Shown: positions 1 to 9,697 of the stretch, one piece after another | Numbering within the stretch: position 1 is the first letter of the stretch | How the letters are laid out: every line of letters starts with the position of its first letter | Program-made: the position numbers and the translations under genes | Source: Deltaproteobacteria bacterium | GTDB taxonomy: Bacteria; Myxococcota_C; UBA6777 | Reading direction: 5' to 3' | Assembly (NCBI GenBank): GCA_002731275.1 | Contig: PCBK01000112.1 | Span: 62,001 to 126,000 of the forward strand | DNA: 64,000 nucleotides | Notes under the pieces: generated by a model | Databases searched by the model: none | What the model saw: the letters and a program-made list of their open reading frames with translations, nothing else | What the model was told of the DNA's origin: nothing

Positions 1-1125
1 TGGAACAGCCATAAAGCTCGTAAGCAGAGCGTATTGGGTCGCTGTAAAAGCTTTGTTCGTCGAACGCGCCATAAAGGCCACAAAGGCAGCAGAACCGAGT
101 CCTACACCGAGATATTCGAGCCCAACGACGACACCCAGTACGATGGGTGAGGGTCCTGCCTCGGAGAGCACTGCAAACCCCAGGATGGTCACGATCTGCA
201 CGAGCCCAAACACCCACAGCGCTCTGTTGATCCCAATCCTCACCATCAACAAACCACCCACAACGCCACCAGCGATTGAAGCCCACAAACCGACGAGTTT
301 GGCGATCGTACCGATTTGAGTCTTGGTGAAGCCGACATCCAAATAGAATGGCGTCGAGAGTGATGTTGCCATCGTGTCACCGAGTTTGTAGAGGAACAGA
401 AAGGCCAAAATCAACAGCGCACTTTGCACACCATTGCGTGTGAAGAATTCCTTGAAAGGCTCGATCACAGCATCCTTAATGGAGGTCGGTGCGGAGACGG
501 TCTCTTTGGGTTCAGGTGCGAGGAAGCTCGCGATCACCCCAATCAACATAAAGGCCGCCGTGATCACAAAGACAGAGCTCCAAGGCATACGGTCAGCGAG
601 GACGAGAGAGACTCCACCGGGGATCAAGCCAGCGACACGGTAGGCATTAACAAACATAGAGCTGCCCAAGCCCAACTCATGGTCGGGTAGGATTTCGCGT
701 CGATATGCGTCGAGGACAATATCCTGACTTGCGCTGAAGAATGACACAATCATACACAGATAGGCGATGGTCCAGATGCTCTGTTTAGGAGAGAAAAATC
801 CGAGGCCTCCTATTAACAACATCAACAGGATCTGTGTGATCAACGCCCAACCTCTTCGACGTCCGAGAAGAGGTGGGATAAAACGATCCATCATGGGAGC
901 CCACAAAAACTTCCATGTATACGGAAGCTGTAAAAGCGCAAACATGCCAATGGTTTTCAAATTGACGCCCTCAGAGCGGAGCCAAGCGGGGATCAGTTGT
1001 AAGAGCAGATACAGTGGCAATCCCGACGAGAAGCCCATCAGGATACAGGCCAACATCCTGCGGTTAAAGAACGCCTCGATCAGGCTTATTTTTTGAGGAG
1101 ACTCAGAGGGGTGAGAATCGGACAT
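1..1125 (-). CDS. ampG: AmpG-family muropeptide MFS permease (3' end outside window)
   Basis: Inner-membrane permease of the AmpG group, which imports GlcNAc-anhydroMurNAc (peptides) from the periplasm for cell-wall recycling. The frame starts at ATG 1125 behind AGAGAG and runs off the left edge after 375 codons, so the C-terminus is missing. Family-typical stretches are visible: GFSSGLPLYL at residues 31-40, KFLWAPMMDR near 72-81 and LGRRRGW near 87-93, followed by many hydrophobic helices. Seen: the motifs and hydrophobicity. Known: the AmpG role in muropeptide recycling and beta-lactamase signalling. Inferred: the substrate. A general acetyl-CoA/MFS transporter of the same subfamily is the main alternative. 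Confidence 0.85.
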   Translation of the reverse strand, partial: MSDSHPSESPQKISLIEAFFNRRMLACILMGFSSGLPLYLLLQLIPAWLRSEGVNLKTIGMFALLQLPYTWKFLWAPMMDRFIPPLLGRRRGWALITQILLMLLIGGLGFFSPKQSIWTIAYLCMIVSFFSASQDIVLDAYRREILPDHELGLGSSMFVNAYRVAGLIPGGVSLVLADRMPWSSVFVITAAFMLIGVIASFLAPEPKETVSAPTSIKDAVIEPFKEFFTRNGVQSALLILAFLFLYKLGDTMATSLSTPFYLDVGFTKTQIGTIAKLVGLWASIAGGVVGGLLMVRIGINRALWVFGLVQIVTILGFAVLSEAGPSPIVLGVVVGLEYLGVGLGSAAFVAFMARSTNKAFTATQYALLTSFMAVP

Positions 1126-1273
1126 ATGGGACACTCTCTTGCTTGTGGGACATTCATCCCGGAAGTGGGTTGCTTGTTGGCGACGTGGGCCAAAGTTCAA
1201 CGGAGAGTGTAATCAACAAGGGAAGAGAAAGAAAAAAACCTACCAACATACGACAAAGGTTGTGCAGCGGCGG

Positions 1274-1753
1274 TCAGGAGTCCATGTACGATTGGAGTTC
1301 ATGTTCGAGTTTGTTGCGGTTCCCTGATGGGACGAAGAAAAAAGCCCCCTTGTAACTCTTGCCGCCTTGCTTGTGTTTTTTGATCCTGATAACAACGCGC
1401 TTTTCACTGTCGACGAAGACCTTCTTGATGTGTGTCCAGGGAATGAGCAGGACAACTCTTTGGCCGATCTTATCGTCACCTTTATTCCGCAAAAAAGGAA
1501 AGATCACAAGCACAAGAGGGAGGACCATGACAAAGCGCGGCATGTCCTTCCAGACAAAACCAAGCGCGATGATACCGGCATACGCCAAAAAGAACAGCCC
1601 CACAAGCATCGTGCTGTTGAGGAGATTCTTTTGTTCGAATCCTTCGAGGTGAAGACCTTCGGGAGCAGGTCTACAGAGCCCCTCTCCAGTGATTTTGATG
1701 GGGACATCGTTATTGGCAATGACAGGTGGGACAAATTTTCCAGGGAATTCCAT
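1274..1753 (-). CDS. Small two-helix membrane protein of unknown function
   Basis: 159 residues. The ATG at 1753 is preferred over the longer open frame (to 1966) because GGAGG lies six bases upstream and the sequence before it looks non-coding. There are two hydrophobic segments in the middle (around LVGLFFLAYAGIIALGFVW and FVMVLPLVLVIFPFL), separated by a short charged turn, then a basic, beta-strand-rich C-terminal domain (VVLLIPWTHIKKVFVD, RVVIRIKKHK). That layout resembles proteins carrying a cytoplasmic PH-like domain behind two helices, but no family is recognised with confidence. It is convergent with nothing and stands alone between AmpG and the gene pair at 2019. Confidence 0.6.
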   Translation of the reverse strand: MEFPGKFVPPVIANNDVPIKITGEGLCRPAPEGLHLEGFEQKNLLNSTMLVGLFFLAYAGIIALGFVWKDMPRFVMVLPLVLVIFPFLRNKGDDKIGQRVVLLIPWTHIKKVFVDSEKRVVIRIKKHKQGGKSYKGAFFFVPSGNRNKLEHELQSYMDS

Positions 1754-2018
1754 GGGTGGCCTCCATAACAGATAGAGCATCAAATTGAAGTCATTACGCA
1801 AACCAACACACTTCCTTCCCATCCTATTCCGGCTCGACATATCAAAAAATGGCGTAAAAGTGAACCTTTTGTGTGTCGGGCCTGTTTTTGGATAGAGTGG
1901 ACCCAATCTTTGGCACCTTGAATTTACAAAAAAGACCTTGAAAAAGGATTTCAGGCCCCAAAACATCCACTAGACCAAAAAAGCAAAGGAGAGCAAAACC
2001 ATTCACACAATAGAACAC

Positions 2019-2480
2019 ATGTTTGCCCAAGCGCTGCGTGACATCCTTCAGCCATTGCCACCAAAGTGTGACATTCCGCAGGATGAGCAGCTTCAGGAGG
2101 CGATGAACACACTTGAAGTCATTGTATCTTTGCTACTTAAGGAACAGTTTGACACTTGGCGCTATGAAGCTCTTGATGGGATTTTGCTCACGGTGGCCCA
2201 AAGAAGAGATGCAGACACAGCATTTTTTGGAGGTGATTGTATCCTTATCACGGACCAGACAGTGAGTCCCATTGAAGTTGAAGTGACACTTGGGGGTGGC
2301 GGAGCGGGGCTCGTGCGGGTATGTTGTCGAGTCGGTGAGAAGCAAGATGGCAAGCTCATGCGCCATTCATACGACAAAGAACATCGCTACCGTACGCTCA
2401 TATGGCAGGAGCGAGACCCTCATCATGAGTTGGAGTGGATGTATTTTGTGGAGCGTATGTACGACGAGAATGGACGCTGA
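2019..2480 (+). CDS. Hypothetical cytoplasmic protein, coupled to slyD
   Basis: 153 residues, soluble, acidic, no signal peptide or helix segment. Not recognised. The N-terminal part is helical with leucines (LEVIVSLLLKEQF); the centre has a glycine run (LGGGGAGLVRV) between beta-like stretches. Its stop overlaps a possible ATG of the next gene (TGATG at 2478-2482), which suggests co-translation with the SlyD-type isomerase. There is no strong ribosome binding site directly before the ATG, so the start is uncertain. Confidence 0.5.
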   Translation: MFAQALRDILQPLPPKCDIPQDEQLQEAMNTLEVIVSLLLKEQFDTWRYEALDGILLTVAQRRDADTAFFGGDCILITDQTVSPIEVEVTLGGGGAGLVRVCCRVGEKQDGKLMRHSYDKEHRYRTLIWQERDPHHELEWMYFVERMYDENGR

Positions 2481-2569
2481 TGTCTCTCACAACAAACAAC
2501 GATCGGACGGGGCAGCAGCTTGTTGCTCGGGTCTTTGCTCATGTACACCTATCCAGTCAGGAGAATGAC

Positions 2570-3052
2570 GTGGAAATCACAAAGCACAAAGTGGTCACAA
2601 TCCAATACATCCTCACTTCAGACCAACAAATCGTCCAAGAGACGACAGAGGATGATCCTTTCACCTTTCTCTTTGGTGTGGGTGAGACGCTGCCGTCTTT
2701 CGAGGCGCAATTGGAGAACAAGGTGAAAGGTGACAAGGTATCTTTTGCCCTAACAGCCGAAGAAGCATACGGTGAGCGTGTTGATGAGATGGTTCAAGAG
2801 GTCGACATGGAGGCTTTTCAGGGTGCGCCGGAGGGTGCATTGGAGGTTGGAAAGATCTTGCCCATGCAGATGGTCGATCCCAACACACATCTCTCACAGA
2901 CGGTCTTTGGTACAATCTTGGAGATCAACACGGAGTTCGTAAAGATGGACTTCAACCACCCTCTCGCAGGACAGCCTCTTGAGTACGAAGTCGAGATCCT
3001 CGACGTCCGCGATGCGACCCCCTCTGAAATTGACCACGGGCATGTCCACTAA
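2570..3052 (+). CDS. slyD: SlyD-type FKBP peptidyl-prolyl cis-trans isomerase
   Basis: 160 residues from a GTG start with CAGGAG six bases upstream. Cytoplasmic prolyl isomerase/chaperone of the SlyD group: short FKBP domain with an inserted flap. Recognisable are FLFGVGETLPSFEAQLE (the family's 'G.G..I.G.E.AL' segment), KVSFALTAEEAYGER, the insert-in-flap region in the middle, and NHPLAGQPLEYEVEILDVRD near the end. The C-terminus ends in HGHVH, a very short version of the His-rich metal-binding tail of E. coli SlyD. An in-frame ATG at 2480 would add 30 residues unlike SlyD and is less likely. Probably an operon with the gene at 2019. Confidence 0.88.
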   Translation: MEITKHKVVTIQYILTSDQQIVQETTEDDPFTFLFGVGETLPSFEAQLENKVKGDKVSFALTAEEAYGERVDEMVQEVDMEAFQGAPEGALEVGKILPMQMVDPNTHLSQTVFGTILEINTEFVKMDFNHPLAGQPLEYEVEILDVRDATPSEIDHGHVH

Positions 3053-3099
3053 GATAACAATGTCATCCACGTTTTCTATATCCAGCGAACGAATACCTC

Positions 3100-3945
3100 T
3101 TACCCACTAAGACCGTCCTCCACATTCTCTTGCACGGCCCCAAAAAACGCATTCTTCAACATGTCGTACACATTGAACGATGTAAAGGACATCCCAACCG
3201 AACCCACACACAACGCAAACAGCAAAATCCACCGGCCCTTCTCGTACCAAAAGCTATACACAGGCCGAAACCCCATCCTCTCAACATATGCAGGCTTGAA
3301 CACACGAATCTTCCCCTTCTCCTGCGCTGGATAGTAAAACTTCCCACGCTCCGACTTCACGATATAGGTCCAAAAAATACGCCCGTAAAACAAACGCTCT
3401 GGCAAATACCTCACCCCCTTCTCCTCGATCAATGCCTTCCCACGCTCATCTGACGATGTCACCGCCAAACTCCTATCTCCTCCATACAAAACTTGCACCC
3501 CAAATCCCATAAACAAGAAGACGAGCATCCACGCCCCAACACGAAAAATAGGCTCTAACGCCGACAGCAAAGGCGAAGAAGCTCCTCTCTTCGAGGCCGA
3601 CACAACACGCTGGATCGGAACCTCATAGCTAAAATGAAGTTCACTCTCCACACTCTTATCCTCACCAAAGGAGATCGAACCATCATCCGTCTCCACGATC
3701 AACACGATCTTCGCAGCACCAAGAGCATCACATCCTGCCGCAGGTATATTCACAAAACGGACAGGCTGCTCCCCCCTCCTCAACAACAAACCCTCCTCAC
3801 CATCAAAATAAAAGGATGGTTCATTTGGCTCACCCTCCTTCACCGAGAGAACGACCATCACCGTCTCTGTGTTATTCTCAATCACCTGAAAATACGGCTC
3901 AATGACCTCATGCTCTTTTGCATACGAAGGAAATGTTTGCATCAT
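3100..3945 (-). CDS. Two-helix membrane protein of unknown function
   Basis: 281 residues starting at one of two adjacent ATGs (3945 or 3942) behind AGAGGAG. The N-terminal ~130 residues are soluble and beta-rich. A transmembrane helix follows (VGAWMLVFLFMGFGVQVLY), then a ~70-residue loop with aromatic residues (YGRIFWTYIV, GKFYYPAQEKGKIRVF), a second helix (GRWILLFALCVGSVGMSF) and a short tail. The layout resembles DUF3592-like bacterial membrane proteins, but I could not confirm a family. It is convergent with slyD and has 190 bp of empty sequence upstream. Confidence 0.55.
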   Translation of the reverse strand: MMQTFPSYAKEHEVIEPYFQVIENNTETVMVVLSVKEGEPNEPSFYFDGEEGLLLRRGEQPVRFVNIPAAGCDALGAAKIVLIVETDDGSISFGEDKSVESELHFSYEVPIQRVVSASKRGASSPLLSALEPIFRVGAWMLVFLFMGFGVQVLYGGDRSLAVTSSDERGKALIEEKGVRYLPERLFYGRIFWTYIVKSERGKFYYPAQEKGKIRVFKPAYVERMGFRPVYSFWYEKGRWILLFALCVGSVGMSFTSFNVYDMLKNAFFGAVQENVEDGLSG

Positions 3946-4135
3946 ATCGCTCCTCTGACATATGGTGAACTTCATTCACAAATGCACGCCAAGAGCATAC
4001 AAACTCTCCCAACACATCCCTTGATACAAATCAACCTAAGCAGAACACCCCATAACACCCTTATGCAACGACACAAACAACTTTCTACAGGGATTATTCT
4101 TTTCAGCTCTCAAACACCCAATGTACAGGATGAGA

Positions 4136-5440
4136 TCACCCCAAAGATTTTTGGATGTAAGCGGTAAATGTGGTCCCCACACCCTTTTGGCTCGTGACGG
4201 TGATATCCCCCCCCATAAGCCGAGAAAATTGCTGCGCGATGGAGAGTCCCAATCCTGTCCCCTGTCGTTTTCCATGACGAGACGACCCCACCTGTTTGAA
4301 CACATCGAAGAGTTTGCCGATTTCCTCCTCGGAGATCCCTACACCATTGTCTTCCACTTCGAAAACATAGTGCTGCTCATTTTGACTGACACGCAGCTGA
4401 ATATGTCCGTTCTCTGTAAATTTGGCGGCGTTACTGAGCAAGTTCAGCAAAATCTGTTCGAGTCTCTGTTTATCCGCTGTGATCAGCTCGATTTTTTCGT
4501 CAAGTTCCATCGAGAAGGTGTTCTCATGCTGCTCAACCATCGGCAAAATCGTGTTGTGTACGTCCGTAAAAAAACTCTTGGTCTCGAAAGACTCGATATT
4601 CAGCTCCATCTGCTGGGCTTCGATTTTTGAGAGGTCGAGCAAACTGTTGATCAGCGTAAGGAGCTTGTGTCCGGACTTATGAACACGGCCGAGATCATCC
4701 ATGATCTCCTCCTCCTCTAGCTCACCGAATTCTTCCTGCAAGATCTCCGTATAGCCGAGGATAGCGCTGAGTGGCGTACGCAGCTCATGACTCATGTTCG
4801 CCAAAAAGCGCGACTTGGCTTTCAGCGACTCTTCAAGTTCAGCTTCGATCTGGTCGTGCAGCCACGACCAATACAACGCACCAGAGATCAACAAACCAAA
4901 TGCCGTAACCTCCAATGTATGACGAAGAATCGCCGTCTGAGAAGGAGTCAGTGGGAAGTGAAGAGGTAGTGAAAAAGAGGTCGTACTCAGCAACGCGTAG
5001 AACGTCATCGAACACAACACACCAAAAAGAATCCCTCCAATCCGATTGAGCCCAAAAAACAACATCGGGAACATCACAAACGGAAAGTACAAGATCTCAG
5101 CTTTGATCCCCTTACCGAGCATCAGAATAATCACAAACAACGCAAAATTGCTAAAGAAGACATAGTAGTAACGTGCCAAAACGCTTCGTTTGAAGTAAGT
5201 GAGCAACAGCACCAGCGCATGTGACAGCTCAACACCGATCATAATCCACATCACGATCTTGGAGCCTATCAACGCGTGAAAGATGACGTGTGGAAAGGCC
5301 ATCACCAGCGACAAAAAGGATAGAAAGTTGCACAGCGATATCTGCTTCCTCTCCATCCGCGAATGATGAGGTTCAATCCCCCAACGAATCCGCTCTCGCC
5401 ATCGATCCCAAAAACCAACTCTTTTCTGAACGCTCTCCAT
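4136..5440 (-). CDS. Membrane sensor histidine kinase, paralogue A
   Basis: 434 residues. About six hydrophobic helices (residues ~35-195) are followed by a HisKA/HATPase_c core. Phospho-acceptor H218 lies in FLANMSHELRTP; N-box LLNLLSNAAKFTENG at 331-345; G1 VEDNGVGIS at 362-370; G2 GTGLGLS at 394-400. There is no HAMP or PAS domain, so the membrane part is presumably the sensor. The start at 5440 (GAGGAG ten bases upstream) gives exactly the length of the paralogue at 7307-8611, with which it aligns without gaps; the open frame to 5515 adds unlike residues. No response regulator is adjacent, so its partner is elsewhere. Confidence 0.9.
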   Translation of the reverse strand: MESVQKRVGFWDRWRERIRWGIEPHHSRMERKQISLCNFLSFLSLVMAFPHVIFHALIGSKIVMWIMIGVELSHALVLLLTYFKRSVLARYYYVFFSNFALFVIILMLGKGIKAEILYFPFVMFPMLFFGLNRIGGILFGVLCSMTFYALLSTTSFSLPLHFPLTPSQTAILRHTLEVTAFGLLISGALYWSWLHDQIEAELEESLKAKSRFLANMSHELRTPLSAILGYTEILQEEFGELEEEEIMDDLGRVHKSGHKLLTLINSLLDLSKIEAQQMELNIESFETKSFFTDVHNTILPMVEQHENTFSMELDEKIELITADKQRLEQILLNLLSNAAKFTENGHIQLRVSQNEQHYVFEVEDNGVGISEEEIGKLFDVFKQVGSSRHGKRQGTGLGLSIAQQFSRLMGGDITVTSQKGVGTTFTAYIQKSLG

Positions 5441-5885
5441 GCTCACCACACTCCTCTCCGTACACCAAATCCATGCGAGAAGATCCATTCTCCAGGCTCT
5501 CAAAAAAGCCCGCACTCACCATCTGTAACGCAGTATACCAAAAATTGAAAATACAACAGCCACAAAGCACACGAAAAACATGACAAAGTCGCCGATACAA
5601 GGCTATTGGAAAAAAAGACCTGACAAGAAAAAAGGACAAAAGAGTCCACAAAAGCGCACCGAGCGACGATGTTTGCGCGCTCAGAGGCAGTCTCTGCACA
5701 TTGACGTGCTCTGTTGTGGTGACTAGCTTCCCGTGCAAGTTTGTGCTCCCGGCAAAGAACACCGGGGGTCAGGCCAACAGATGCAAAAAGACGACAGAAG
5801 AAAATGCGCCAGCAAGAGGACGTTTTTTTCCATCCAGTGGCCTAAAAAGTATGTTTGTTGTATTTTTGTATGGAATGACGAAGTG
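5441..5885. other. 445-bp intergenic region between divergent genes
   Basis: It separates the kinase at 4136-5440 from the lipoprotein at 5886-7280, which diverge from here, so promoters for both are expected. On the minus strand a TATACT sequence (5532-5537) could be a -10 element for the kinase, but no convincing -35 pairs with it. No coding sequence or RNA gene was seen. Confidence 0.5.
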
Positions 5886-7280
5886 ATGAAAAATGTAAGC
5901 ACCAGTAAGCCCACCCCATCCCCAACAAATTCAAAGACCAAGAGAGGATTTCGTTTTTACCTGTTGCTCACGTTATGGCTCCCACTCGCAGGCATACACC
6001 TTCACTGTAGCCCTTCAACCTCACCCAATGAACAACAACAAGAAACACCACAGAAAGAAGCTCCTCTTCAAGACGCCTCGACAGAAGCTGATAACTCCGA
6101 CGCAAGTACAAAAGAGTCGATCGAGCCTGTGTATGATGAGGGGACACAGCCTGACAGCTCCGAACCCCCACAAGAGAGCATCACTGAAGAGGTGACACCG
6201 GAGTTACCAGAGAGCACAGACACAGTGGAGACAACACCACCTCCCTCACCGAGATTGCTCGCGCTAGGTAAACAGGGACAGATCGCAGCTCTTGCGCTCA
6301 CTTCACCGTGGAGTATCCAATCGACAGGTGATCTCAAAAAGCGCTCCGTCAGTGCGCGGTGTGCAGGTCGTCACTGTATCGTCGTCCACCCTTCACCTGA
6401 GGACGCGCTCAGCCTCTTCGACCCACAAGATCTGTCCAATGTCACGACGATCAAACTCGACACAGGTGCAGATCCCCGTGATGTCGTGTTTATCGATTCA
6501 AACAGAGTTGTGGTCAGTCAATACGGGACATCGAAACTTCTCCTCCTCACACTCGACACACAACAAAAGACCAACATCGACATGAGTCCTCTCGCCGACG
6601 CCGATGGAAACCCCGAGACGCTCAGGCTGGCGCACTGTGGCGAGCGTGTCTTTGTGCAGCTCTTACGCCTCGATCACAAGACAGAGGCGCCGACAAAAGA
6701 AGGTGCTGCGATCGGTGTCATTGACATCCCGAAAGGTGGCACCCCCACCATTATCGATACAGACCCAAACACCGCTGGCGTTCAACCGCTCAAGCTCGCA
6801 GGCCAACCCAAATTTGACATGCCCGTCAATTGCACGTCAGGTATCCTCTACATCGCCGAACCGAAACCGCTGATGCAAGGAGGTGGTGCGTACGAAAAGG
6901 TCGACCTCAAAACCCTCACTGTCAGCACACTCAAGCTGGACCACGGTGCAGAAGTTGGTGGATTCGCAGTCGTCCAACACGGCCTTTACTGGGTGATCAG
7001 CCACACAGCAACAGGTCCAGCGGGCAACTCAACGCACCTCAACCTGATGGGAGGCCCAACACACAGCACTTACAACACATTTGCGGACGACAAACTCGAT
7101 GAGCTGATCCTGGACCCACAACAAGACCTGCTCTTCTTCCCTGACAACTGCGAAAAGAGCCCACAAAACCAACAGTGTGTCTCGGGAATACATGTCTTTC
7201 ACGCACGCACAGGCAAGGAGCAAGCCGGAGGTGTGATTTCGCTTGGATTCCCTCCAATGGAGGTCGCAATCGCCCAGTAA
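5886..7280 (+). CDS. Lipoprotein with YVTN/beta-propeller-like repeats
   Basis: 464 residues from ATG 5886. A long basic n-region, a hydrophobic stretch and the sequence GIHLHCSPS suggest a lipoprotein signal with C41 as lipidated residue, although H at -1 departs from the usual lipobox. A low-complexity linker rich in E, S, T, P and Q follows (~residues 42-125), including SDAST. The rest has recurring blades such as IKLDTGADPRDVVFIDSN and VVVSQYGTSKLLLLTLD, typical of YVTN-type propellers. Role unknown; probably a surface binding protein. It is flanked on both sides by the paralogous kinases, and the stop lies 26 bp from the stop of the second. Confidence 0.7.
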   Translation: MKNVSTSKPTPSPTNSKTKRGFRFYLLLTLWLPLAGIHLHCSPSTSPNEQQQETPQKEAPLQDASTEADNSDASTKESIEPVYDEGTQPDSSEPPQESITEEVTPELPESTDTVETTPPPSPRLLALGKQGQIAALALTSPWSIQSTGDLKKRSVSARCAGRHCIVVHPSPEDALSLFDPQDLSNVTTIKLDTGADPRDVVFIDSNRVVVSQYGTSKLLLLTLDTQQKTNIDMSPLADADGNPETLRLAHCGERVFVQLLRLDHKTEAPTKEGAAIGVIDIPKGGTPTIIDTDPNTAGVQPLKLAGQPKFDMPVNCTSGILYIAEPKPLMQGGGAYEKVDLKTLTVSTLKLDHGAEVGGFAVVQHGLYWVISHTATGPAGNSTHLNLMGGPTHSTYNTFADDKLDELILDPQQDLLFFPDNCEKSPQNQQCVSGIHVFHARTGKEQAGGVISLGFPPMEVAIAQ

Positions 7281-7306
7281 CAAAAGGACCAAAAGGTACA
7301 AATGGC

Positions 7307-8611
7307 TCAAGCTGGGACTTTTTGGATATGGACGGTGAATGTGGTCCCGACACCCTCCTCGCTTGTAACGGTGATATCGCCACCCATCAGTCGAGAAAAT
7401 TGCTGCGCGATGGAGAGCCCCAATCCCGTCCCCTGTAGCTTTCCATGACGAGGCGCCCCCACCTGCTTGAACACGTTGAAGAGCTCAGCCAATCCCTCCT
7501 CAGAGACACCAATACCATCATCTTCCACTTCGAAAACATAGCGCTCTTCATCTTGATGGACACGTAGTTGGATGTGTCCATTGTCTGTGAATTTGGCGGC
7601 GTTACTGAGCAAATTCAGCAAAATCTGTTCGAGCCTTTGTTTATCCGCGGTCATAAACTGAAGCGTCTCATCAACTTCGATCGAAAAGGTGTTGTTGTTC
7701 TGCTCCGCCATCGGCAAAATCATACTATAGATATCCTTGAAAAAGCCCTTACTTTCGAATGATGCGATGTGCAGCTCCATTTGATGGGCTTCGAGCTTTG
7801 AAAGATCAAGCAGATCGCTGATCAGTCCGAGAAGTCTGTAGGTTGCCTTGTGAATGCGTGCCAGATCTTCTTGGACTTCTTCTTGCGTCATCTCCTCAGA
7901 TTCTTCCTGCAAAATCTCCGTATAACCGAGGATTGCATTGAGTGGCGTACGCAACTCGTGACTCATGTTCGCCAAAAAACGCGACTTCGCCAGCCAAGCG
8001 TCTTCTAGCTCCGCCTCAACTTGATCGTGTAACCACGACCAATACAGAGCACCTGAGACCAGCATGCCAAATGCCGAGAACTCAAGCATGTGGCGGAGCA
8101 ACGCTGTTTGGGTAGGAGTGAGTGGGAAATGAAAGGGCGTCGCAAAATTTGTGGCAAGCAACAACGCATACAAAGACATCGAAAACAGAACACCAAAGAT
8201 GATCCCACCGATGCGATTGAGACCAAAAAACAACATTGGAAACATCACGAAAGGGAAGAACAACAGGTGCCCCATAATCCCCTCACCAAGCACCAAAATA
8301 ATCGTGTACAACGCCACATTGCTGAAGAACACGAAAAAATAGCGCGCGAGCACCGTTCTCTTGAAGTAATTCAAAAGTAAAACGATGGGGTAAGAGACAA
8401 CTGCTCCAATCAAAATCCACATCACAGCAGCAGAACCAAACAACGCATGAAAAACAACGTACGGGAACGCGAAGAGAGGCAACAAAGAAGACAAAAAGTT
8501 ACTCAAAGAGATCTGCTTTTGTTCAATCCGTGAGCTTCCAGACTCCACCCCCCACAAAATGACTTTTCGCCATACATTCATAACCATTTGAAAAAATTGT
8601 TGACTCTTCAT
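7307..8611 (-). CDS. Membrane sensor histidine kinase, paralogue B
   Basis: 434 residues from ATG 8611, with GGGAG nine bases upstream. Same architecture as the kinase at 4136-5440: about six membrane helices, then HisKA with H218 (FLANMSHELRTP), N-box LLNLLSNAAKFTDNG, G1 VEDDGIGVS and G2 GTGLGLS. The two proteins align without insertions along the full length; FPFVMFPMLFFGLNRIGG is identical in both membrane domains. The longer open frame (to 8848) is rejected because only the part from 8611 matches the paralogue. No receiver protein is adjacent. A recent duplication with partly changed linker residues (around 225-260) is the simplest reading. Confidence 0.9.
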   Translation of the reverse strand: MKSQQFFQMVMNVWRKVILWGVESGSSRIEQKQISLSNFLSSLLPLFAFPYVVFHALFGSAAVMWILIGAVVSYPIVLLLNYFKRTVLARYFFVFFSNVALYTIILVLGEGIMGHLLFFPFVMFPMLFFGLNRIGGIIFGVLFSMSLYALLLATNFATPFHFPLTPTQTALLRHMLEFSAFGMLVSGALYWSWLHDQVEAELEDAWLAKSRFLANMSHELRTPLNAILGYTEILQEESEEMTQEEVQEDLARIHKATYRLLGLISDLLDLSKLEAHQMELHIASFESKGFFKDIYSMILPMAEQNNNTFSIEVDETLQFMTADKQRLEQILLNLLSNAAKFTDNGHIQLRVHQDEERYVFEVEDDGIGVSEEGLAELFNVFKQVGAPRHGKLQGTGLGLSIAQQFSRLMGGDITVTSEEGVGTTFTVHIQKVPA

Positions 8612-8938
8612 CCAAATACGCTCCCACACATCAAAATGATGTACAACTGAAAGAGAGTGGACATCTACCAACATGTAGAACGACACTTTGCACGCCTTTT
8701 TCAAGAAAAATGATGACAAAATGCCTTCACATGGTATTTTCAGGATTTGATTGTAGAAGCGATAGAGTCGCAAACATACTAGAAGTAGCCCTCTCACCAA
8801 AAAACGTACGACACAAAAGTCGACAAGAACCTCAATTTTGCCGAACAAAAATGCAACATAGTGTTCGCTCTCTGACTTCGCGAGGGAACCACCTGAGCCG
8901 TTGAGTGAATCGTACGCTTCAAAAAACGCACAGACTCA
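8612..8938. other. 327-bp intergenic region
   Basis: It lies between the 3' end of the methyltransferase gene and the start of kinase B, both read leftwards. It presumably holds the promoter of kinase B. An open frame continues into it from the kinase but shows no protein-like composition. Nothing else was recognised. Confidence 0.5.
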
Positions 8939-9547
8939 TCATGATGTTTTGCGAGCAGTCACGAGAAAAATCGGATAGGCCTTCTCTTCTTTCTGCACTT
9001 CACAGGCCGTCACAAATGACACGTCTGTAAAGCCGGCCTCTTCAAATAACGGAACCAAGGTCTCGCGCTCAAACCCATCGTGATACACACCTTCGACATC
9101 TGCCGGGTGAAAGTCTCCATCTTCTTTATCAAGGTCTGCGATCGCGATGGTCCCACCTGCGTGCATATGTGAGGACAGAGTGTGTAGTAGCTGTTGTGTA
9201 TCTTCAACATGATGCATTGCCATCGCGCTGACGACCAGATCGACCTTTTGGGACAATGGTGTCTCCAAAATATTCTGGCAAAAGGTCTCGACTTTCTCCT
9301 TCAACTCGATCTTCTCACAGAGCTTCTCCAACATCGCAGCTGAGATGTCGACAGCATAGACCTGCTTCACAAGTGGTGCGAGCTTTGAACAGATCAAACC
9401 TGTCCCCGCTCCAAAGTCCATCACAGTCATCGAAGGCGACAGAGAAACGTTCTCTTGTATCGCTTGAAAGACCCCTTCAGAGATCTGCGCGGGGACAGGC
9501 CGCTTGTCCCACTCTTCGGCTTTGTGTGCAAATAAGTCAGTCATCAT
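8939..9547 (-). CDS. Class I SAM-dependent methyltransferase
   Basis: 202 residues; cytoplasmic. The SAM-binding motif I is VMDFGAGTGLI (residues ~42-52), followed by the acidic strand end VYAVDIS and a motif IV-like VDLVVSAMAMHHVED. This is the Methyltransf_11/25 pattern of small-molecule methyltransferases. Two ATGs are adjacent (9547 and 9544), with GGAGG three or six bases upstream, so translation may begin at the second. The substrate cannot be told from sequence. Single gene with its own upstream region shared with the divergent gene at 9698. Confidence 0.85.
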   Translation of the reverse strand: MMTDLFAHKAEEWDKRPVPAQISEGVFQAIQENVSLSPSMTVMDFGAGTGLICSKLAPLVKQVYAVDISAAMLEKLCEKIELKEKVETFCQNILETPLSQKVDLVVSAMAMHHVEDTQQLLHTLSSHMHAGGTIAIADLDKEDGDFHPADVEGVYHDGFERETLVPLFEEAGFTDVSFVTACEVQKEEKAYPIFLVTARKTS

Positions 9548-9697
9548 CTTCCTCCAAATGTCAAAAGTTTGTGTCCATTATGAACGTACAGAGAGACATC
9601 AGCAACTCGTATGGAGGCTTTTTGCTCACGAAATAGATTCCGTATTGGTAAGGTTGTCCACCTTGTAGACAAACTATAACGAGACAAAGGAGCCGTC

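Noticed and set aside
2480-2569. ATG 2480 as the start of the SlyD gene
   Set aside because: It overlaps the upstream stop attractively, but the added 30 residues are unlike SlyD, while GTG 2570 has a strong site at ideal spacing.
5441-5885. Promoter at TATACT 5532-5537 as a separate feature
   Set aside because: No acceptable -35 sequence at the right distance; only mentioned in the gap entry.
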